DNA from: Carnegiea gigantea
Lineage: Eukaryota; Streptophyta; Magnoliopsida; Caryophyllales; Cactaceae
Length of the DNA: 64,000 bases
Direction: 5' to 3'
Assembly: GCA_029747015.1 (NCBI GenBank)
Contig: JAKOGI010000024.1
Location: forward strand, 1,106,001-1,170,000
In this document: one piece after another, positions 55,341 through 64,000 of the stretch
Layout of the letters: the number at the start of each line of letters is the position of its first letter
How positions within the stretch are numbered: position 1 is the first letter of the stretch
The notes under the pieces: model-generated
Seen by the model: the letters and a program-made list of their open reading frames with translations, nothing else
Told to the model about the DNA's origin: nothing
Database searches by the model: none
Translations under genes and position numbers: made by a program

Positions 55341-57140
55341 TTTTCATTATAATATTTCCACTTTCTAACTTCCAATAAATGAAATGTCCCTATAGGGAAC
55401 GTTATTTAATCAAACCTTATGATCTAAATATTATAATTTCTTGACTAAAATCTCACTATCCTAGAAAATATAAAGACTTGATTAATGACTACTGTCCGAG
55501 GTAGAAAACACAATGGATTTGTGTTGCGCCTGATCTAAGAAATGTGTGGTTGAGATTAATCATCTATATAAATTGGAAGGTATAAGAACACTAGGGTCCA
55601 ATGCTGACTAAATTTAAGTAATAGTCGAAACTCTCTAATTAAGCTTTATTATCTTACTAGGCATGGTAGGCATATAATTACTAAAAATATAATATTTATG
55701 ATATAAGTAATAGATTATGATAACTAGTGCCAGTAAAGTCAATTATAAGAAGTGAAAACATTATTATAATCATAGTTCCCCGAAAAAAGCACAAAAATTT
55801 AACTATTTACATGTCGAAAACCACATTCTAGGTCACAAAGAGAAATTTCATAAAGTTTTGGGCCATAAAAATAAATATTTGTCACCTTGAAATCATTTAA
55901 CCCAAACAGTTGTACCTCGAAAACATTTACCTGAAACTAAGACATTCAAAAATATTTTTTCCAAAAATGTGAGGTCAATAAATTATTATACCTAATCTTA
56001 GTGGACCAGAAAGAAATTTCTTTGAACAAAATGGAGGATTGATTTATCTGGGAGGGAGAAAAAAAAAAAAAAAGAAAAGAAAAGATCAACAACAAGGCAA
56101 AACCTGTAGATGATCATCAGAAAAATTTAAAAAAAAAAATCAAATTGAAGAACTTTTTTTTTGGGGGGGGGGGGAGACAAAAAACAAAATCACTTTTTTT
56201 GTTGTCTTGTTGCTGGATGTTTAGGGTGTGGGCGGAGGGCAAATATTCAACTTTTTTTTTTATAATTATAGATAGGAGGCAACGTGAAATTGATGGTTTA
56301 CAAATAACTTTTTTTTTCCTTTCTTTGTTTGTTTTTTTTTCTTTTTTTTTTCTCTATATTTTTCCTTTTTTTGGCTTTCGGGTAGGGATTGAGCTAAAGA
56401 GATAAATAGGTTTTGGGCTATCCTTTTTAAGATTGCCTAGTCAAATTCTAGGTTCAACTTAATTGAATTTATACTTTTGTTTTGGGAAATAAGCAAATGA
56501 GGAAATTATAACCTTGAAAAAAGTTGAGTCAAATTCGGTGTCTATGGCTAACACACTGTAAGCACACTTGTGTTGTAGTTTCGATTAAAATATCATTTCC
56601 ACAAAGACCAATGTAATCTATTGAGCTTATCCTTCTAAAATACTAAACAAAACGAATATTGAGTTGGAATGTCTTCTAAAACTAATCTATCCCAAGTTGG
56701 AATACTAATCACCGATATAAGACTTCTATCAATTTTAAATGCCTGGGGATGTATTTTACCTACAACGAATTAGATCTGATGAGTATGTGCTTTACTTTAC
56801 TTTGGATGAATCAAAAGATCGTTCCCTTATCTTTTGAATTTACCGAGACCAGTAGGCAATTGCATGTGTTATCTTGTATAAATATGCCTTTATCAGTATT
56901 GCCGAAACCATATTCATTGAGCATTCAATTCAGTTTGATTGACAGACCTTGTTATCATTATGTGGATGAACTGATTGTGTACTTATAGACGATGACTTGT
57001 AAAGATCTTAAGATTAGCTTGAGAAATGAGGAAAGGCTAGATGTGTGTTTCTATGGACCGAAGAAAGAAAAACCCTATTTTCGCCCTAATTATACTGTGC
57101 AAGCAAGTGAATTATCGTGTCAGTAATGCATTGAATATTA
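55341..57140. other. Unassigned AT-rich DNA
   Basis: Homopolymer runs (A-run 56060-56074, G-run 56163-56174, T-runs 56240-56360). A 79-codon frame at 56749-56988 and its surroundings may belong to the gypsy relic that follows, but no motif supports this. Confidence 0.4.
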
Positions 57141-57144
57141 ATGA

Positions 57145-57590
57145 TATGCGAACCACACTCGGTATATACATATCCATAATTACAGTTTATGAATTTAGAG
57201 ATGTTTCATCTGAGAATTTAGGATTGTTTTTCCTTAAGAAACATTGATTTTCAGATCAACCTAGTCCTAAGTGCTCAATTCATTTTCAGAGCCCCTATCA
57301 CATGACCCCCAGAAAAGTTCAAGAAGCTAAAGATTTAGTAAGATGAGTTGTTACAAAAGGGAGTTATTTGAACAAGTGTGGCACCATGGGAAACCCTAGT
57401 TTTATGTGTGTGAAGAAGGAAGATAGAACCTTGTGGTTGTGTACTGTATACAGAGAGTTAAACAAGATCGCTATCAAAAATAAGTGTCCTATACCTTGAA
57501 TAAATGATTTATGAGATTAACTACCAACAACTAAAGTTTTTTCCAGGAATGATTTGAGGTCCGGATATCACACCTAAACCATGCAACCAT
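57145..57590 (+). pseudogene. Ty3/gypsy reverse-transcriptase N-terminal relic
   Basis: A pre-RT linker resembling 'V-x-E-F-x-D-V-F-P-E' is visible as ITVYEFRDVSSENLGLF (about 57178-57228). The RT N-terminus follows across several frames: MTPRKVQEAKDLV, VKKEDRTLWLC, YRELNKIAIKNKCPIP and VFSRNDLRSGYH (57303-57570). Stops and shifts occur every 20-40 codons and the catalytic YVDD block is not found. It probably belongs to the same insertion as the LTR at 59392-63030. Confidence 0.7.
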
Positions 57591-59391
57591 AGTTTATCTT
57601 TTGCAAGAATGCCCTTTTATAGTAATTCTTGAAATTGTTTACTTGTCTCATCTTCAAAACTTGATGCTATCCAATATTGTTTAATCTCCTTTGCATTTCA
57701 ACCTGATATTTTCTATTAGCGTGATCTTCTATGTCTTTGCAAACCCATTGTTAAATGGGCAATACGTTTTTATTCGACCTTATATGGCCGTCAACATTCC
57801 AATGCTCTCGACCTTCACTATCTTTATTTCATGACCATGAGTTGTAGTCCATTCCATTGAGAGCGGATTCACACAACTACCTGACATCTCATTTATTCAT
57901 AATGATAAGCTCGCATAACTTGTTCTGAATTCATAATGTAATTCAACTTTCATTGGTGTGGGTAATTGCGATTGTCATAATCCTGTTACTCTCTTTATTT
58001 TGAACTTTAACTCCCACACATATATCTTACATTATGATAAATAAACTTCCGCATTCCCTATTTAATTTTATTATTGTACTCGAATTGGCTTCATATGAGT
58101 AAAGGCATGTTCTTATTGTAGCTTGATCAATCTATTTATCTATCCATTGACACTTTGCTCATCCAATCCATTTATCTATCCATTACACTTTGCTTGTGTA
58201 ATCTATTTGCCTATCTATTGCACTTTGCTTATCCAATTTATCGATCTAATTATTGCACATTGCTTGTCCCGTCTATCTATTGCACTTGTCTTGTTGCTTG
58301 TGGCTATAAAGTCACCTAGTTGAAGCTCCATTGCTTGTCATCGTATTTACAATTCATCAGTTAAACCCGAATATAACCAGGCCATCTTTCTCCTTAGTTG
58401 ATTATTTATTGGACCCCTTATGATCCATATTTATAAACCACAATTCTTATGGCATTATATTTCAGTATTCATGATACACTTGTGGTTGTCTTTATTCTAA
58501 CCATCATATGATAATCTCTCCTTTATTTACCTTTTCTAGTCTCATTGTTCATTTCTTTTGTATGCAATGATTCGCCTGGCTAAGAATTTCATCACTCTCA
58601 TCCCTAACCATGGTCATTTTATTGCCCGTTATCGATCGGGAGTAGATCCTGGAGTAGTCTGATGAGGGGAGATCATATGATGCATTAGAAATATTAGATG
58701 AGGACATTTTGATAAGGGCATAATCTCAAGTACTGTCTAATTATATTGGAGTGAGCTTGAAGAAACATTCAGTATAAGGTCAAAGCTAACCCAAGCAAGT
58801 ATTAAGAGGGAAAATTCAAGTACTTATAGAGGTGATACAAGGTCGACAAAAGAGTTCTGCTGGTAAAACAAAGAAATAACCAGAGTCTCATATAGGTTAT
58901 GAAGTATTTCAAAAGGCTTTTCCAGTCAAGGTAGTAAGAGACCGACTATCCAAGGACAATTAGGGACTAGTTATATGGGACCTTATGATTCATTGAAAGG
59001 TTAAATCCTATAACTTGTTGACTGCACCTACCTGTTGAACCCGAACATGCATATAACGTGTTTTATAGCTCGTAACAGTATCAGAGTACTTATGAGGGTA
59101 CACAACAGTTTCCATTAGTGGACAAGGTGGTGAACCAATAGTGAGCACCTCCTCAGTAGTAACAAGGTTCTTTTTTTTCAAAGAGAATATCAATTTTGAA
59201 CTAAAAGCGAGCCAGTGAAGTCATTCAGGATCTATATACTCGTTTGCAGGATTAAGCAGCTATGCACTTTGGGCTAATTATACCTCTTTGGAAGGAAGCA
59301 ATGAAAACCAACTATTGATATTTGAGGCAGTTTTGCATACTTGAAAAAGCTTCATAAGTTTCAAGGACGAAAATCTTTAACGGGGGAAAGT
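57591..59391 (+). other. Probable decayed gypsy internal region
   Basis: I could not match protein blocks. The right end reads TTTCAAGGACGAAAATC then a purine tract, CGGGGGAAAG (59381-59390). This is the usual end of chromovirus pol (a K-F-x-G-R-N-like terminus) followed by the polypurine tract. It also holds 11-21-bp motifs repeated near 58123-58290 (ATCTATTxATCTATCCATTG...CACTTTGCTT). Confidence 0.45.
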
Positions 59392-62300
59392 TGTAATAAC
59401 TCAGCCCTAACCTATATTTATTTATCTAGATGATATTTATTTATTTAATTAATCATATATATTCATTTAATTAATCATATTTACTGATTTAATCATTCAT
59501 GATTATTTGTTTAACTAAATCATGTTTATTAATTGAATTACTCCCAACTTATATATTTATCGAATTGCCTTATGCCATCTAAATTTTCCACTTTCATTTA
59601 TTATATTTAAGCATCCGGGTCGGGGGATATTTCATTTGGGTCCCATTTTACAATTCAAGTTTTCTTGATTATTAATTCAAATTTCGTTAATTGATTAAAC
59701 TTCAGGTGAATCGTTAGTAGGCCTCGACAATTATGATTGAGCGCTAAATTATTTTCCATACGTCACAAAATTTTAAGTTTTAGCTACGCAAAAACTTGGG
59801 CCCGAATTTATTTATTTTGGCCCAATTAATTGGGCCCAAAATTTGGGCCCAATTCCTAAATTGTATTTATTTATTTAATTATCTCATGTCAAAGATTTTC
59901 TCAAATATATTTATCGCATTTAATCATCCCAGTGGGAAAAAAATTATTTAGAAGAATTGATAGTAGGCCCTAACAAGTTTAATCTAAGTAATTTATTTTG
60001 TTTTCCTTAACATTACAAAAATTTAAATTTGAGTACGCAAAAACGTTATCATTATGAAGTGTTGTATTCCCAAATCTAACTTTCTTCGGCTGAATTTAAA
60101 GCCCAACATATTTTCTTCTTAACCTAACTAATTATCATGATTAAGTTCAATCATAGTTAGCCAAAAGGTCACTTTACTAGATAAAAACCTAGTCAAGTAT
60201 TTTGTCATTTTATTCATAGCCGAGTGATCACACACACTTCTCTCTCTTCTTCCATACTACATGGCCAGCCACCCTGTAGCCCAATTCCAACCATTTCCAT
60301 CCACCTTGCAGCAACTAGTCAGCGACCCCTGTGCCACCAAGACAACCACCAGCCATCCCCACAGCCCCCTCAAGCATCAAACATCATTTTCACCCACTTA
60401 TCTTCAAGCAAAACAAGTAATCTTGAACTTGATCTTGCTGGTTTTGCTTTTTACTTAGTTTTGATTCTTGTTTTGATGTTTGTGATCTTCGATCATGATG
60501 TTTTGATAAAAAATAGGAGTTATTTTTATTGGTTGATCATGTTGTTTTGATAGAAATAAGAGTTACTTTGGATATTTTAATTGTGGGATAAGTTGGAAAG
60601 TAAGTAAGGGTTGAAGTTGATCATGTTCATGCAAGCTTAAGTTAAAACTATGTTTATGGATTGATTTGTATTTGATTTTATAATTTTTAGTTTTATTGAT
60701 GATTATGATGATGTTTTTGGTGATTGGGAATGGTTTCAAGTGAGGATTTATGTGAAAAGAGAGGGAAAAGCTGAAACAGTGGAGGCTGAAAATTTCAGGA
60801 AAACAGGACAGACTTCAGGATTAAACTGGTAATGATTAACCCATGGAAAAATTATGATTTTTGGTGGATAGATATTTCAGTGTGTTATATTTCAAAATAC
60901 TTTTGAATTGCCTTAATCTGAGGTCTATGAAAAAAGTTATAGTCATTCTACCAAAACTATGAAGAATGGACCAAACCTGATACACTTATATTTTAGACCA
61001 ATTTTGGGAACCCTATTGTGGGAATCATGTTTTGTGTTGCGAATAAAAGTTTTTTAGGACTTTTTAATCTTTTTATATTGGGGTTTTAGGTCTTCATTTT
61101 AGGTCAAGGGTGAAAGTTATGAAGTTTTGAAATGAACTGACCTACTTTGGTGCAATTGGGCTGTTATTGCAATTTCTGTACAGCGTATACTTGGAGGAAA
61201 ATTCTGAACATTTTACTATAGATTGTCCATATTATTTTTGAATTTCTTATAAGATTTCATGAACTTGGATTGAGTATTTTGAGTTTGGTGATTTTTTGAA
61301 GCATTTTGAATAATTGTGTAAAGAGCAATAATAAAGATTGAGTGAGATTGATTATACACTCATTTTGTGTATTTTGGGCCAAGCAAGGTTATTTAAGGGG
61401 GAAATGATTATTTAGGACTTTCAAGGAGCTTTTAGCTTGATTAATGAGAAAGAAGAAGACAAGTATATAATTTGGGAGCTTGTTTATGAGCTTTGAATTA
61501 ATTATAGATTTTACAAAGAAAATAACATGTTTAGTGAGCTTAATAGCTTCTATTGAGTTCAATAATTCATTTGGGGTGGAATTCTATATCTAATAGATTT
61601 ATGAATGAAATACGAGAAGTGGGAAGAATTTTTAACTCAGAAGCCATATTTATTAGACCAAGTTATTACAGTTTGTGCTATTTTGAACCAAGATATATCT
61701 CTTTTGGCCTCAAACCTCTATTACTTACTCAATTCAAAATATATCAAATGTATTTATCAAGTCAATCTAGTGTACTTGTTGTTATCTTCAACCAAACTAT
61801 ACATCAATGAGCCTTAAACCCGTATCAGCAACTTATTTCAGAAAAGGTCACAATCACTCTCTCAATTGTCACCATCAAGACCTTTTCCTTTGTTATCTCA
61901 TTTGTCTTATTGTGGACTATTTTACTTTCATTTACTTTATATCAAATTTAATTACTTTCATCAATTCAGTTTTAAAGTTATATTGAAATACCCAAGTTAT
62001 GTATACCATTTAATTACTCAATTTTTGCTACACATACTTTTACTTACTCAATTATGTGAGTAAAGATTATTTACTAACTACATATACTTACAATGACATT
62101 TATGAAACAGAGTTGAGGCCTAGTTACCGTTCCCTGTTATACATAAATGTTATCAAATCAAAACATATTTATAAAGTCAGATGACGTTTATGAAATAGCT
62201 GACTTGTATCAAGTCAGATGACATTTTTAAAGACTCAAGCTACGTCCATTGCCTGTATCTTTAGAAAGCGGAACATGTTTATCAAGTTACAACTCTTAAT

Positions 62301-63030
62301 GATTTTATCAATGAATCAGTTTATACAGTGATTTGCCATTTACCTTGTGACCTTGTCAGTTATCATCTATAGGGTGTCAGCCCATCATTTGCCCGCACGG
62401 CTTCAGGCCAACTATTGATCGGATTAGCAGGTGTACACCTATGTATAGATCATATAATTACAAGAGGTTCACATCCAGATAGTAATGAGAAATTCAGCTT
62501 CATATTACTTTCATTTTCATTGTTATTGCGAACTAAATAAATTGCAAAAGCGGGTACCCCTCAACAGTGTTTCTATGCTTATTTTACAATACAGGAAAGC
62601 ATATACAGAGTTTTTGCTCACATTTTCGAATTGTTTTCATGTTTTCCATTTTATGTGATGAAGTATCATATGTTTCTCCTTTTAGCACGCCCTCTTGGAA
62701 GTCATCAATGCTCATAGTGGATTCAGCACAGCATAAATATTGGGATCGACCTCAGGGTCAAGTTGGGTTTATATTCAATACGTTTGTGTAGTGTATAGTG
62801 CAAGTTAGCATATGGTATGATTAAGTCGATAGTATTGAAGTTGAACTATTATGGGCTTTGGTCTTGAAGTGTTTCAGTTTAATAGATTTCGTGATTGTGA
62901 ACATGAGTTGTAAGATTAAATGGTTTTAGTGAGCCTTGTCCTTATCAAGATGGCGGTAGTGCCTTCTATTATTAAGTTTTTCACTGCAGTTTTCCATAAA
63001 TCAAGCCATTAACATTTTGGGGGCGTTACA
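59392..63030 (+). repeat. Long (3.6-kb) gypsy 3' LTR, Tekay/Del-like
   Basis: Begins TGTAATAACTCAGCCCTAAC directly after the polypurine tract and ends GGGGGCGTTACA at 63030. TGTAAT...GTTACA ends and multi-kilobase LTRs are characteristic of plant chromoviruses such as the Tekay/Del group. No matching 5' LTR lies in the window and the internal region is short, so the element is truncated or rearranged. Small open frames inside (for example 60224-60550) have no recognisable domain. It ends inside an Athila-like ORF. Confidence 0.7.
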
Positions 63031-64000
63031 TGAATGGACCTAAGGGTGTCTTGGAGGTCAGAATAATCAGGTGGGGGCAATTGAGGTGAAGAACTAGGTC
63101 CTGCTTGACTAGAGTGGGAGGCGGGTTGGTGGAGTACGGGTCGAATAACCTCCTCATCACTAGGTACCCAGCAAAGGTTACCTCGGTGAAGAGGGGTGGT
63201 GCGCTCAATATTGGAAAGCTGCAAAAGCTGATTGCCCGGGTAAATCCAACACAAACGGCCAGCCTCGACTTTGCAAAAGTTCATAATCTCAAAAGCAGCT
63301 TGATCAAGCTGCTCAGACCTAGAAACTGTATCCCTATATTGGGCTCAACTCCCAAAAATCTAATAATAGTAGTTATTAAGCCACTAATGACTATCCTACC
63401 TTTAGTGCTAACAGCAGCACTATGCAATTACCTAGCTAAGAATGAACCTGGATCAAGTTGGACACCATCAAGCATACAGGATAGAAAGTACAGCTAAGAA
63501 AGTCTCAGGACATCTAAACTATCGTCCTGAGCAAACAAAGAACAAGCAAAGATACGCTGAGCGACTCTAATGCAGGGGTTCCTAATATATGTACATTTCG
63601 ATGAACTAGTATTGTACCTAACACTCCCTGAAAGTTCACCTCAAAATGCATTCGGGTTGGATTCATAAGGGACTTGGCAATTCGATATATCCATGCTAGT
63701 TGGAAAACCGAAAATACTATTGAAGGTATCTAAGTTCAATTCATAGAATTAACCCTGCAAATAAAACGATATATATTCAGCTTGGCATTAAGGTCCTCTA
63801 GTGACCTCGACATGGAGTGCACTTAAAAATTCTAAGGTCAGGTCCCTATATGTATGCTATTTGAGTTTTAAAAAGTGGCTCATACCACCTCTAGCAAACA
63901 ACCAATGAATATCATCCAACATTTTCAATCGGGCTAACAAATCCTCATCATAGTATCTAGTTGCTACTACTACATGTTCATTCAAACAATTATATCTAGC
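63031..64000 (-). pseudogene. Athila-type ORF1 (gag-like) relic, continues beyond the window
   Basis: Read from 64000 downward: ARYNCLNEHVVVATRYYDED, LARLKMLDDIHWLFARGGMS, TYRDLTLEFLSALHVEVT, ISFYLQG, FYELNLDTFNSIFGFPTSMD, RYNTSSSKCTYIRNPCIRVA, LYFLSCMLDGVQLDPGSFLA and, after a frameshift near 63310-63330, MNFCKVEAGRLCWIYPGNQL and DYSDLQDTLRSIH. This matches the Pfam ATHILA ORF-1 / plant transposon protein pattern (polymerised gag-like protein of Athila gypsy elements). At least six in-frame stops, mostly TAA/TAG/TGA at expected Gln, Trp or Glu positions. Its 3' end is cut by the LTR ending at 63030. Confidence 0.75.

Noticed and set aside
60224..60550. 108-codon frame with a hydrophobic C-terminal stretch
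   Set aside because: It lies inside the long gypsy LTR, has no recognised domain, and overlaps a second frame of equal quality.
1..64000. tRNA, rRNA or snRNA genes
   Set aside because: I looked for tRNA A/B-box-like pairs and rRNA cores and saw none I could support. The only tRNA-related sequences are retrotransposon primer sites.

Overview
This window looks like repeat-rich, AT-rich nuclear DNA from a flowering plant, probably a eudicot. The evidence is one spliced plant-type gene of the DUF789 family with five canonical GT-AG introns, sitting in a dense mosaic of plant transposable elements: Ty1/copia, Ty3/gypsy Tat and chromovirus-like, Athila, L1 LINE, hAT, PIF/Harbinger, Stowaway, a Mutator-like insertion and an endogenous pararetrovirus relic. 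I saw no bacterial-type operons, rRNA genes or tRNA genes. The species cannot be named from sequence alone.

Layout. 1-1710: 3' end of a copia element. 3404-6106: a young non-autonomous copia-type element on the minus strand that carries only gag-protease, with near-identical LTRs and a GTTCT target duplication. 6658-9540: the only gene that looks like an intact host gene (DUF789, six exons, 304 aa); the copia derivative lies about 0.5 kb upstream of its start. 9541-13970: intergenic DNA with a hAT-type MITE (11394-11939) and a Tourist-type MITE (13471-13864). 13974-28841: a 14.9-kb Tat-lineage gypsy element with both LTRs, decayed gag-pol on the plus strand, two arrays of a 59-bp hairpin-rich minisatellite, and a large antisense coding region. 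That region holds a Transposase_28-type antisense ORF followed by five tandem paralogous small antisense ORFs, most with their own TATA-like and AATAAA-like signals. 30881-33924: an internally deleted PIF/Harbinger element. 34764-44660: a direct duplication; copy 1 is interrupted by a 1.9-kb insertion with 9-bp target duplications, and copy 2 by a 5-kb copia element.

46264-51171: a probable MITE, then a Stowaway-type MITE split by a 3.6-kb L1 LINE. 52177-53700: a minus-strand copia RT relic split by a hAT-type element that appears to have captured a host exon with its splice donor. 53735-55340: an endogenous caulimovirid-like RT/RNase H relic. 57145-63030: remains of a chromovirus-like gypsy RT, then a 3.6-kb LTR. 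63031-64000: an Athila ORF1-like minus-strand relic running off the window.

Most of the window is therefore layered insertions of different ages. The youngest-looking are the gag-only copia element and the L1 (a 762-codon open frame survives). The oldest are the EPRV and the gypsy RT relic. Many premature stops, above all in the Tat pol and Athila ORF1, are TAG/TAA/TGA where the families have Gln, Trp or Arg. This is the pattern expected from deamination of methylated cytosines in silenced elements.
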